Shown: piece after piece, positions 8,901 through 16,532 of the stretch
How positions within the stretch are numbered: the stretch's first letter is position 1
How the letters are laid out: each line of letters starts with the position of its first letter
NCBI RefSeq assembly: GCF_030505195.1
Contig: NZ_CP129672.1
Coordinates: 3,506,501-3,570,500 of the forward strand
Direction of reading: 5' to 3'
Source: Comamonas testosteroni
GTDB lineage: Bacteria > Pseudomonadota > Gammaproteobacteria > Burkholderiales > Burkholderiaceae_C
DNA: 64,000 nucleotides
The notes under the pieces: generated by a model
The model's database searches: none
Told to the model about the DNA's origin: nothing
What the model saw: only the letters and a program-made list of their open reading frames with translations
Made by a program: the position numbers and the translations under genes

Positions 8901-10706
8901 TTACACCATGATCGAGTCAAACAGGGAGTGGCTTGCGAGGGATGAAGGGCCGCTGCGCAGAGTCACGATAAAGGCGTTGCCGTTCACATCGCCTTGCGGT
9001 GTGTTGCGAGCCAGGCGTTGATAGCTGATGGAGGCATCGTAGCGCTGGCACAGCTCGCGGCATATATAGAGTCCGAGGCCGCTGGAGCGGCTTTGAGAGG
9101 AGAAGAACGGCTCGAACAGATGGCGTTCGACGCTGGACTCCAGCGGTGCTCCATCACTCCAGACCATGAACCAGCAGGTGTCGTCCTGCGGTGCGAGACC
9201 CTGGATCTGACCGTTCAAGGGCCCGTAGCCGCTGATCAGCTGCAGGCCCGCTTCATTGCCGGCATGGCTGCGGTGGCGCTGGGCATTGTCCAGCAAGTTG
9301 ATCAGCACGCGGCGCAGGTGCTCTTCATCGAACAGGATATGGCGGGCCGTTGCATTGAGCCGCAGCAGAAGCTGGCGCGGCGGGGCGGCCTGTATGCGCC
9401 ATTCATGGCTGATCTGGGCCAGCAGGGTGTCCAGCGGCAGCGACTGGCCCTGATGGGTTTCTGCGCCCTGCTGCACGCGTGCCAGGTTGAGGATTTCTTC
9501 GGCGATGCGGGCCAGACGGTCGGCGTTCTGCCCCACGATGCGGCATAGCTGTTGCGGACCGGGCTGGCTCGCCAGGTCTTCGGCCAGCAGCGCATTGGCC
9601 TGGGTGATGGCAGCGAGCGGGTTGCGTATTTCATGCGCTACGGCAGCCGACATGCGGCCCATGGAGGCCAGCTTTTCGGTGCGCAGCTGCGCTTCCATCT
9701 CGCGCAGGTCGTGAAGAAACATGACGCAAAGCGAGTGGCTGGCTTGCGCCTGCGGACCCTCGTCCAGATAGGGCGCCGAAACCTCGGTGATGCGTGTGCG
9801 CACATGCATGCCGGTGGCACCGTGTCGTTCATGGGCCTGCAGGTGAATCGTCGCGGACAGCGGGCGGGCATGGGCAAAGCTCGCTTGTGTGGAATGCGCC
9901 AGTGGCTCCCACCAGCTATGGGCCTGCAGGGAAAAAGGCTGGGGATGATCTATGGGCAGGCCCAGCAGCTGCAATGCGGCCGGGTTGGCCTGCAGCACCT
10001 GCAAGCTTGAGTCGACCACCAGCACGCCGTCTGAGAAGTGGTTGATCACCAGGCTGTTGACCTGCTCCTGGGTCTGGGTGCGCAGGCGGTTGAACAGGGC
10101 CTGGGAACGCTCGCGTCGGACACGCTTGGCCAGCTCGTGCGTGAGATAGGCCACGCAGAAATAGCCGGCGCAGGAAAAAGCCGTCTGGTAGTAAGACTGG
10201 GCGTCGTCGTTGAGCCCGCCGTGGTATTGCCAGAAGGTGTAGGCCAGCGTCAGCAGCGTGATGCAGGCCGTGGTGCCAAAGGCCAGCATCAGTCCGCCCA
10301 GCGCCGAGGAGATCAGGACGGGAATGGCCAGCAGCGCGGTGTAGTTGAGCGAGCTGACCTGAAAGATCTGCAGCAAAAGGATCGCTGCAATGTCGACGCC
10401 GATCACGGGCAGCCATTGCAGGGCTGCGCGAGGCGCTGGCAAGTGGCGTCCGGCAGCCAGGCGCAGCACGATGGTCAGCGTCAGATAGCTGAAGCAGATC
10501 AGCCAGGCCAGGGGGGAGCTGATGCTCTGCAGCTGCAGATTCAGCGTCTGCAGCAGGACCAGCGCCAGCGCCAGCAGCACGCGGCCGCTGAGGAAGGCCT
10601 GCCACAGACGCACAAACGGGGCATTGAGGCTGGCGTCCGCGCGCCGGCTGATGGCTTCATCGAGTGGGATGGCGGTGTGCTGCCAGGGCGAGGCGGAGTT
10701 CACCAT
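8901..10706 (-). CDS. pilS: Membrane sensor histidine kinase, PilS type
   Basis: About 601 residues from the ATG at 10706, five bases after the stop of the upstream small gene; a GTG at 10757 would overlap that gene and add 17 residues. The N-terminal third has about six hydrophobic segments, as in Pseudomonas PilS, which senses pilin subunits in the membrane. A PAS-like region follows (SLVINHFSDGVLVVDSSLQV). The H-box is VAHEIRNPLAAI with the phosphorylated His, then N-, D-, F- and G-box elements ending in SSGLGLYICREL. It should phosphorylate the co-transcribed PilR. The C-terminal region contains an Ala/Gln-rich insertion before the G box. Confidence 0.9.
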   Translation of the reverse strand: MVNSASPWQHTAIPLDEAISRRADASLNAPFVRLWQAFLSGRVLLALALVLLQTLNLQLQSISSPLAWLICFSYLTLTIVLRLAAGRHLPAPRAALQWLPVIGVDIAAILLLQIFQVSSLNYTALLAIPVLISSALGGLMLAFGTTACITLLTLAYTFWQYHGGLNDDAQSYYQTAFSCAGYFCVAYLTHELAKRVRRERSQALFNRLRTQTQEQVNSLVINHFSDGVLVVDSSLQVLQANPAALQLLGLPIDHPQPFSLQAHSWWEPLAHSTQASFAHARPLSATIHLQAHERHGATGMHVRTRITEVSAPYLDEGPQAQASHSLCVMFLHDLREMEAQLRTEKLASMGRMSAAVAHEIRNPLAAITQANALLAEDLASQPGPQQLCRIVGQNADRLARIAEEILNLARVQQGAETHQGQSLPLDTLLAQISHEWRIQAAPPRQLLLRLNATARHILFDEEHLRRVLINLLDNAQRHRSHAGNEAGLQLISGYGPLNGQIQGLAPQDDTCWFMVWSDGAPLESSVERHLFEPFFSSQSRSSGLGLYICRELCQRYDASISYQRLARNTPQGDVNGNAFIVTLRSGPSSLASHSLFDSIMV

Positions 10707-10710
10707 GCGG

Positions 10711-10956
10711 TCAGTGGCGCTCAGTGTCTTGCTGGGCCAGGCGGCGGTGTTCTGCACTGCAGAAGATCTTGCCAGAGGCGTCGCTCACGGCATCAGCCTG
10801 CGGCAGGTGAAGGCCGCAGTGAGCGCAGGCTACCATGGACTGTAGGCGCTTGGGAGGGCTGGCAGGCCTGGTCTGCTCGGCCACTTCAGCGCGACGTTTG
10901 CCGCGCCAGATGCCGACAGCCACCACCACGACCAGCAGGACCAGCAAATACTTCAT
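10711..10956 (-). CDS. PP0621-family small membrane-anchored cysteine protein
   Basis: This 81-residue protein has one N-terminal transmembrane helix (MKYLLVLLVVVVAVGIWRG) followed by a cysteine module (CAHCGLHLPQADAV then FCSAEHRRLAQ). The CxxC...C-x2-H spacing suggests a small zinc knuckle on the cytoplasmic side. Family knowledge: proteins of this kind sit between ypjD and pilS in many Burkholderiales, and the function is unknown. The start overlaps the ypjD stop by 4 bases (ATGA), and its own stop is 5 bases from pilS, so the four genes form one operon. Confidence 0.8.
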   Translation of the reverse strand: MKYLLVLLVVVVAVGIWRGKRRAEVAEQTRPASPPKRLQSMVACAHCGLHLPQADAVSDASGKIFCSAEHRRLAQQDTERH

Positions 10957-11759
10957 GCTGCGCGCTCCAGCAGCACTTCAATCACAAAGCGCGAGCCGAC
11001 ATAGGCCAGCAGCAAGAAGATGGCGCCGATATAAAGAACACGCACGGCGCTTTGGCCGCGCCAGCCGAATCGCTTGCGGCCGAACAGCAGCACGGCAAAT
11101 GCCAGCCAGGACAGCAGGGAGAAAATGGATTTGTGATTCCACACCCATGCCTTGCCATAGAGCTGCTCGCCAAACAGCCAGCCTGCGGCCAGTGTGGCGG
11201 TCAGCAGCACAAAGCCCGCTCCGACAAAACGGAAGGTCAGCCGCTCCAGCGTCAGCAGCGGCAGTCCGCTGTCATGGTCGCCGCCCTGGCGCATCTGCCG
11301 CTCGGCATGGCTCATCAGCGCGCCATGAACGACGGCTGCGGCAAACAGGCCGTAGGAGGCAATACCCAGAGCCAGATGCAGCGGCAGCCAGGGCGAGGCG
11401 TTGACGTGCAGCGGAGTGCCGGGGAACACCACCGCCAGAAGCACGGCCACGCTTCCCAGGATGGACAGCGGCCAGCGCGAGCGCAGCTGCGGGTAGAGCT
11501 GCTGCTCCACCACATAGACGGTCAGCACCAGCCAGGCAGTGATCGACAGGGCGGGAGCAAAGCCGAAGTGCGGCAGCTCGCCAAGCAAACCCCAGCCCAG
11601 CAGCAGGGCATGCAGTGCCCAGGCCAGGCGCAGGCAGCGACGGGCACCAGCTTCTTGCAGGTGCTGGGTGGCAAGTGCAGGAATGGCGTAGGCAATGGCC
11701 GCTGCCATGGCCAGGATCCAGCCAATGGGGCCAGCTGCAGTGAGCGGTTGGGAGAGCAT
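10953..11759 (-). CDS. ypjD: Inner-membrane CcsA/HemX-like protein (YpjD)
   Basis: This 268-residue polytopic protein has about eight hydrophobic helices and the cytochrome c assembly (CcsA/CcmC-like) signature region WVWNHKSIFSLLSWLAF, where the Trp-rich motif and His belong to the haem-handling family. The member next to ffh is known as YpjD in E. coli and its exact role there is unclear; haem or haemolysin-related names in databases are not strong evidence. It lies divergent to ffh, the same synteny seen in proteobacteria generally, and starts the pilS-pilR-ampD transcript. Confidence 0.85.
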   Translation of the reverse strand: MLSQPLTAAGPIGWILAMAAAIAYAIPALATQHLQEAGARRCLRLAWALHALLLGWGLLGELPHFGFAPALSITAWLVLTVYVVEQQLYPQLRSRWPLSILGSVAVLLAVVFPGTPLHVNASPWLPLHLALGIASYGLFAAAVVHGALMSHAERQMRQGGDHDSGLPLLTLERLTFRFVGAGFVLLTATLAAGWLFGEQLYGKAWVWNHKSIFSLLSWLAFAVLLFGRKRFGWRGQSAVRVLYIGAIFLLLAYVGSRFVIEVLLERAA

Positions 11760-12254
11760 GCTTTCTATGATAGTGCCGCCGGCCCCTACTCTTCTTTTGC
11801 AGGCCGCTGCCGTCCGTCAATTTTGCGCATAAAGCGCTGCCTGAGCCCGGTCATGAGCGCGTGTTTGCGTGTTTGCAGAGCAGATCGTCGACTTTTGAGC
11901 CCGGTCTTCAAGGATTTTCTGCGGCCGGGCGATGTCTCCAGCCTTGCCGCGCAGCAGGCAGCGGGCCGGTCTTGCGCCAGGAGCAAGGACTGGCTGGAGA
12001 GCTTGATTCAGGTCCATTCAGGACCGGCCTGGTCTCTTTTTCGGGGGAGCTTTGGAGCAAAGCGCAGCGACGTTGCACATCTGAGGCAGATCACGGACAA
12101 GCCTGCGGGGCATCGTCAATCAAGGGCAGCGGGTAAAATGCCTGTTCATGCAGCCTCGCCTCGCCTGAGCTGGGTCCTCAAGCTGCCCGGATAGTCGTGC
12201 TGCTCGCTCGCGCACGACTCCCGTCCATCCATAACTTTCGAATGCTTTTTGCTT
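11760..12254. other. Long spacer between divergent ypjD and ffh
   Basis: These 495 bp hold no gene I can support. The sequence is GC-rich like its surroundings and open frames in it lack recognisable composition or ribosome sites. It must carry both divergent promoters; GGTAAAATG near 12130 is a possible -10 for ffh but has no clear -35. Confidence 0.5.
12193..12219 (+). other. Hairpin in the ffh leader
   Basis: Eight-base perfect arms AGTCGTGC and GCACGACT enclose an 11-base loop (with possible extra pairing) 36 bases before the ffh start. There is no following T-run, so it is not a terminator; it may be a leader structure or an operator. Confidence 0.4.
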
Positions 12255-13646
12255 ATGGCCTCCGCACTCACCGATAAACTCTCGCGCCTTGTCAAAGAGA
12301 TGCGCGGCCAGGCCCGCATCACCGAGTCCAATGTGCAGGACATGCTGCGCGAAGTGCGCATGGCCTTGCTGGAGGCCGACGTGGCTCTGCCCGTGGTGCG
12401 CGACTTCATTGCCCGCGTCAAGGAAAAGGCGCTGGGCCAGGAAGTCATCAGCTCGTTGCAGCCCGGCCAGGTGCTGGTGTCCATCGTCAACAAGGAGTTG
12501 GCGGCGACCATGGGCGAGGGCGTGGCCGACATCAATCTCAATGCCCAGCCTCCCGCCGTCATTTTGATGGCCGGTCTGCAAGGCGCCGGCAAGACCACCA
12601 CCACGGCCAAGCTGGCCAAGCATCTGATCGAAAAGCGCAAGAAAAAGGTGCTCACGGTCTCGGGTGACGTGTATCGCCCTGCGGCCATCGAGCAGCTCAA
12701 GACCGTGACGGCCCAGGCTGGCGCCGAGTGGTTTCCCTCCACTCCCGACCAGAAGCCCCACGATATCGCCGTGGCCGCGATTGATTACGCCAAAAGGCAT
12801 TTCTTCGATGTGCTGCTGGTGGATACGGCCGGCCGTCTGGCCATCGACGAGCTGCTGATGGCCGAAATCAAGGATTTGCACGCCACGCTCAAGCCCGTCG
12901 AAACCCTGTTCGTGGTCGATGCCATGCAGGGCCAGGATGCGGTCAACACCGCCAAGGCCTTCAAGGAAGCGCTGCCGCTGACAGGTATCGTTCTGACCAA
13001 GCTCGACGGCGATTCGCGCGGCGGTGCGGCGCTGTCGGTGCGCCAGATCACGGGCGCTCCCATCAAGTTTGCCGGTGTCTCGGAAAAGATCGACGGACTG
13101 GAAGTCTTCGATGCCGACCGCCACGCACAGCGCGTGCTGGGCATGGGCGACATCGTGGCCCTGGTCGAGCAGGTCACCAAGGGCGTGGACATGGAAGCCG
13201 CGCAGAAGATGGCCGAGAAGCTCAAGAGCGGCGACGGCTTCGACCTCAACGACTTTCTGGCCCAGCTGCAGCAGATGAAGCAGATGGGCGGTCTCTCGAA
13301 CCTGATGGACAAGCTGCCCGCCGAGCTGGCCGGCAAGGCCGGTCAGGTCGATATGGACAAGGCCGAGCGCGAGATCAAGCGCAAGGAAGGCATCATCTGC
13401 TCCATGACGCTCAAGGAGCGCAAAAAGCCTGAAATCATCAAGGCCACGCGCAAGAAGCGCATTGCCGACGGTGCCGGCGTCCAGGTGCAGGAAGTCAACC
13501 GCCTGCTCAAGGAGTTCGAGCAGATGCAGACCATGATGAAGAAGTTCAAGGGCGGCGGCCTGATGAAGATGATGAAGAAGATGGGCGGCATGAAGGGGAT
13601 GAAGGGCATGATGGGCGGCGGCGGCATGCCCAAGCTGCCGTTCTGA
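12255..13646 (+). CDS. ffh: Signal recognition particle protein
   Basis: This 463-residue SRP GTPase binds signal sequences of nascent inner-membrane proteins together with 4.5S RNA and docks at FtsY. The N domain (1-85) is followed by the G domain with G1 GLQGAGKTTTTAKL, DTAGR and TKLDGDSRGG. The methionine-rich M domain ends in repeated MMKK/MKGM blocks and GGGGMPKLPF. I start at the ATG at 12255 (MASALTDKL), since the in-frame TTG two codons earlier has no advantage. It stands alone on the plus strand. Confidence 0.97.
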   Translation: MASALTDKLSRLVKEMRGQARITESNVQDMLREVRMALLEADVALPVVRDFIARVKEKALGQEVISSLQPGQVLVSIVNKELAATMGEGVADINLNAQPPAVILMAGLQGAGKTTTTAKLAKHLIEKRKKKVLTVSGDVYRPAAIEQLKTVTAQAGAEWFPSTPDQKPHDIAVAAIDYAKRHFFDVLLVDTAGRLAIDELLMAEIKDLHATLKPVETLFVVDAMQGQDAVNTAKAFKEALPLTGIVLTKLDGDSRGGAALSVRQITGAPIKFAGVSEKIDGLEVFDADRHAQRVLGMGDIVALVEQVTKGVDMEAAQKMAEKLKSGDGFDLNDFLAQLQQMKQMGGLSNLMDKLPAELAGKAGQVDMDKAEREIKRKEGIICSMTLKERKKPEIIKATRKKRIADGAGVQVQEVNRLLKEFEQMQTMMKKFKGGGLMKMMKKMGGMKGMKGMMGGGGMPKLPF

Positions 13647-13652
13647 TAGCTC

Positions 13653-13735
13653 CCCCTGAGCGGCTTTGCCTAGGCGGCTCCGCCGCTTCCCCCTCTCTCT
13701 ACGCGCTGCGCGCTATGGGAGGAGGACGACAGCCT
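13653..13735 (+). repeat. Dispersed GC-rich intergenic repeat, copy 2 (after ffh)
   Basis: It shares, in order and orientation, the blocks CCCCCTGAGCGGCTTTGCCT, CTTCCCCCTCTCT, GGGAGGAGGACGACA and TGCGCGGCGGCGC with the minus strand of 3249-3356. Both copies sit directly after or between highly expressed genes. A shorter relative, starting CCCCCCGAGCGGCTTTG, follows nadC at about 56571. Confidence 0.75.
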
Positions 13736-13818
13736 CGCTGCGCGGCGGCGCGGCCGGCATAGGCGCTTGCTCGCTGTCCCTGAGTTGGGGTGTGCTTGGT
13801 TCGAGATCAGCGATCTAT

Positions 13819-13911
13819 AAAAAGTGAGCTACTTGCGCTTGTTTTTTATGAGTTTTGATGAGAAATGCATCTGAATCTAAGGAATGGCAAGCGAGAGCAG
13901 CTCACTTTTTT
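13819..13911. repeat. Inverted-repeat intergenic element
   Basis: Perfect 12-base arms AAAAAGTGAGCT (13819-13830) and AGCTCACTTTTT (13899-13910), followed inside by near-complementary TTGCGCTTG and CAAGCG, enclose an A+T-rich centre. The whole 93 bp could fold into one long stem. It resembles in design the element at 20406-20481. Confidence 0.7.
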
Positions 13912-13979
13912 GTAAAGAAGCGCGCCAATCCAGGGCAAATACTGGATGTGGCGGCGGCTTTCTGAGAACATGCCTTTCC

Positions 13980-14558
13980 ATGAAGCTACAAGACAGGACT
14001 TTCGTGGAGGCGGGTCAGCGGCAACCTCTGCCTCAATGTCTGGAGCGCCGCAGCGCGCTGATGCTTGCGGGCTCGCTGCTGGCAGTGCTGGCAGGGTGCT
14101 CCACCACCAAAGACAAGCCCCGGCCTGCTGCGCAAGGCGGGTCCTCCGTGCGTCCGGCCAATGCCCTGAGCCTGGATGCAGAGCTGCGCGAGTCACTGCT
14201 GGCGCGCACCATGCTGGTGGTCAACACGCCTTACACCTATGGCGGCAACTCGCCTGAAGGCGGTTTTGACTGCAGCGGTCTGATTCAGTGGGCCGTGGGC
14301 GGCATCACGGAAACCCGTCTGCCCCGCACCACATCGCAATGGGCGCAGGCCAGCAACCCGGTCGGCGGACGTGATCTGATGCGCGGCGACTTCGTGTTCT
14401 TCAACACTCTGGGCGGGCGCTATTCCCATATGGGAATTTTTGTGGGCAACGGACAGTTCGTGCATGCGCCGTCCAGCGGCGGAACGGTGCAGCGGGTACG
14501 CATGGACAATGTGTACTTCGCCAAGCGATTCACGGAAGCCCGCAGTATCTTTGCCTGA
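13980..14558 (+). CDS. NlpC/P60 (C40) family peptidoglycan-hydrolase lipoprotein
   Basis: The protein has 192 residues from the ATG at 13980. A signal with Arg-Arg, a hydrophobic core and lipobox LAGC predicts lipidation. The catalytic domain follows: GGNSPEGGFDCSGLIQW carries the nucleophilic Cys, and YSHMGIFVGNGQFVHAPSSGG supplies the His. This fold cleaves gamma-D-Glu-meso-DAP bonds in stem peptides, as E. coli Spr/MepS does. It is a single gene ending in its own terminator. The start is uncertain because no strong ribosome site precedes it; the open frame continues 32 codons upstream through the repeat. Confidence 0.88.
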   Translation: MKLQDRTFVEAGQRQPLPQCLERRSALMLAGSLLAVLAGCSTTKDKPRPAAQGGSSVRPANALSLDAELRESLLARTMLVVNTPYTYGGNSPEGGFDCSGLIQWAVGGITETRLPRTTSQWAQASNPVGGRDLMRGDFVFFNTLGGRYSHMGIFVGNGQFVHAPSSGGTVQRVRMDNVYFAKRFTEARSIFA

Positions 14559-14575
14559 ACGCCTGCGCTGCGGAT

Positions 14576-14610
14576 GAAAAAAGGGACTGCCTGGCAGTCC
14601 CTCGGTTTTT
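14576..14610 (+). terminator. Rho-independent terminator after the C40 lipoprotein
   Basis: A perfect stem AGGGACTGCC / GGCAGTCCCT with a one-base centre is flanked by an A-run and a T-run (CGGTTTTT). It can serve both the plus-strand lipoprotein and the converging minus-strand DUF1266 operon. Confidence 0.85.
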
Positions 14611-14625
14611 GCGGGTGTCTCGCAC

Positions 14626-15333
14626 TTATGCCGCAGGCGCGGAGGCAGGCTTTGCCTCATCGCCGGTCAGCGGCAGATTCCAGCTCATCGCATGCCAGGG
14701 GTGCTGCTCCTGCGTCACCCATTGCGCCACTTCTTCGGACGTGAAGGCCTTGCCCAGCACATCGCTGCGGCCTTGTGCCAGCCATTGCGCGCGGCCCTGG
14801 GCATAGGCCTGGCCGAAAGCAAGCCAGCTGTCAAAGCATTGCTGGGCGCGCTGGGCGTTGAGCTCAAGGATATCCCAATGCAGGGCTTCGTCCGTCCATT
14901 CCAGCAGTCTGGCGCTGCGCACAAAAAAGGTCACGCGCGCGCAGGCAAACGCCATCGCGGCGCGCACGTCGTCGCTGCGCTGCAGGCGCTGCAGATCCAG
15001 CATGAACCAGCGCTGGCGCAGTGCATCGGGCAGTTGCAGGCGCACCTGTTCGTCGCTGAGGTCGGTGCGCAGGCCAAGATGGTGCAAGATCATGGGGCGC
15101 AGCTGTCTGGCCAGCGCTTCGTCAGCGCCATGCAGATCGCTGGCAAAGCCGCCTTGCATGGCGTGGTAGGCCATCGGGTGGGCCAGCGCCAGGGCCCAGT
15201 TGCGCTCCTGGCTGCCCGCCTGGTAGCTGATGATGTCGCCGCGTTGCTTGGCCTCCTTGAGGCGCTTGAAGCCGCCGCGCAGCACCCAGTAGATCAGGGC
15301 AGCGATGAGCAAAAGGATCGTCCAGATGCTCAT
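14626..15333 (-). CDS. DUF1266 domain protein, membrane anchored
   Basis: The protein has 235 residues. One N-terminal transmembrane helix (IWTILLLIAALIYWVL) is followed by a soluble domain whose end reads AFACARVTFFVRSARLLEWTDEA and then FDSWLAFGQAYAQGRAQW. That matches the DUF1266 pattern of a Trp/Arg-rich helix pair with an FGxxYxxGRxxW core, known from E. coli YbeR and YbeU; function unknown. It is the last gene of a three-gene operon, its ATG overlapping the stop of the PcfJ-like gene (ATGA). The last dozen residues are low-complexity Ala/Pro/Ser. Confidence 0.75.
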   Translation of the reverse strand: MSIWTILLLIAALIYWVLRGGFKRLKEAKQRGDIISYQAGSQERNWALALAHPMAYHAMQGGFASDLHGADEALARQLRPMILHHLGLRTDLSDEQVRLQLPDALRQRWFMLDLQRLQRSDDVRAAMAFACARVTFFVRSARLLEWTDEALHWDILELNAQRAQQCFDSWLAFGQAYAQGRAQWLAQGRSDVLGKAFTSEEVAQWVTQEQHPWHAMSWNLPLTGDEAKPASAPAA

Positions 15334-16532
15334 GTGCGCACTCCTGCGCGACCGGGGCGCTTTCTGGCCATCACCAAGGTCTGTTTCAGTGCGGCGGATT
15401 TGGGCATGCGTTCAATGACTTCGCTGTCCAGCGAATCCTTGCGTGCCGCCACCATCCACTGCATCAGTGGTGACTGCAGATTGAGCCGGGGCAGCAGGGC
15501 GGGGTGCTGCTGCATCAGCCACAGTTGCTCGTCGTCGGTCTGCAGCTCCTGCACCGAGCACCAGGGTGCCAGCCCCGGATGGGCCTTCAGCAGCTCGGGC
15601 GGGCGGCGCACAATGCCCATGGACAGAGCGTCTTCGGGTACCTCGTCGTTGAGCGGCAGATGGTTGAGCAGGGTCACCACATCGGGCGTATAGCGTGCAA
15701 TCGGCGGCCGGTTCTGCTTGCCCTTGATCTGCTCGATCTGAAGCTTGCCGTCCTTTTGAACATAGGCATTGACGGTGATGCGGGGCTGGGCCGTGCCCGT
15801 GCGGTAGCTGAACAGCCGCATGCGCCCCGATTCGAGACCCTCGGCGTAATGTTCTCCATAGCCGCCGCTGAAGGACTTGCGGTTGGCAAACTGGCCCACG
15901 CAGTGGCCCATCATCTGGCTTTCATAGGCCATTTCCTGGCGCATCTGCGCACTTGTGGCGTCAAACTCCACAAACGTGCCGTGCTGGCCACGCAGCAGCC
16001 CGTGCACGGCGCTTGGGCTGTGCTCAACCCGGCCGCTGTTCTGTTTTTTCTCGAAAGCCAGATGCTCCAGCGTCCAGCGCGCCAGCGCCTGTGGGCAGTT
16101 CACGCGCTGAAGCTTGCCTTCCAGAGAGGTGCCCTTGCGGGTGGAGAGAAATTCCACCAGCCGCGTCTCCAGCGCTAGCAGGGCGGCGCTGTCGGGCAGC
16201 ACCCACCAGAGGTCGGGCAGCTCGAAGCCGGCCTGCTTGCGCGCCAGCCGCTCCAGCGCCCAGGCCGGCGGCTCCTGACGGCCGGCGAGCTCCTGCAACT
16301 GCCGGGCGTCGGCAATGCGCAGCACGGCAGGCTCGTCGGCCTGCAGATTGCCCACCACATGGCGGTAGAAATGGTTGCCCAGCCAGGCGGCGACATCGGC
16401 AGCGTCACCGCGCTCTGCGCTGCGCTCTTTGATGCGCTGCTTGATGGCTGGGGCGTTGACGACATCGCGCGCCTTGTAGGCACTGGCGGCAGCGGCTTTT
16501 TCAACGACCTGATTCACCAGAATTTCCACCAT
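15330..16532 (-). CDS. PcfJ-like domain protein
   Basis: The 400-residue protein has no signal peptide. Its central block, about residues 206-280, reads MGHCVGQF, then SGGYGEHY, then MRLFSYRTG, then PRITVNAYVQKDGKLQIEQIKGKQNRPP. This is the order of elements in PcfJ-type proteins (MxHCVG, SxR, a T/N-containing strand, QxKGxxN), a family first noted on conjugative plasmids and phages with unknown biochemistry. The flanking N- and C-terminal parts are unfamiliar. It overlaps the upstream TPR-like gene by 19 bases and the downstream DUF1266 gene by 4, so the three are translationally coupled. Confidence 0.65.
   Translation of the reverse strand: MVEILVNQVVEKAAAASAYKARDVVNAPAIKQRIKERSAERGDAADVAAWLGNHFYRHVVGNLQADEPAVLRIADARQLQELAGRQEPPAWALERLARKQAGFELPDLWWVLPDSAALLALETRLVEFLSTRKGTSLEGKLQRVNCPQALARWTLEHLAFEKKQNSGRVEHSPSAVHGLLRGQHGTFVEFDATSAQMRQEMAYESQMMGHCVGQFANRKSFSGGYGEHYAEGLESGRMRLFSYRTGTAQPRITVNAYVQKDGKLQIEQIKGKQNRPPIARYTPDVVTLLNHLPLNDEVPEDALSMGIVRRPPELLKAHPGLAPWCSVQELQTDDEQLWLMQQHPALLPRLNLQSPLMQWMVAARKDSLDSEVIERMPKSAALKQTLVMARKRPGRAGVRT

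Larger units (their letters stand above)
13647..13979. other. Repeat-filled spacer between ffh and the C40 lipoprotein gene
   Basis: This 333-bp stretch is almost wholly made of two unrelated dispersed repeats, listed separately: a GC-rich copy (13653-13735) and a long inverted repeat element (13819-13911). No separate gene is visible. Confidence 0.6.

Noticed and set aside
10038..12194. A 718-codon plus-strand open frame across pilS, the PP0621 gene and ypjD
   Set aside because: It crosses three recognised minus-strand genes in one shadow frame and has no family features.
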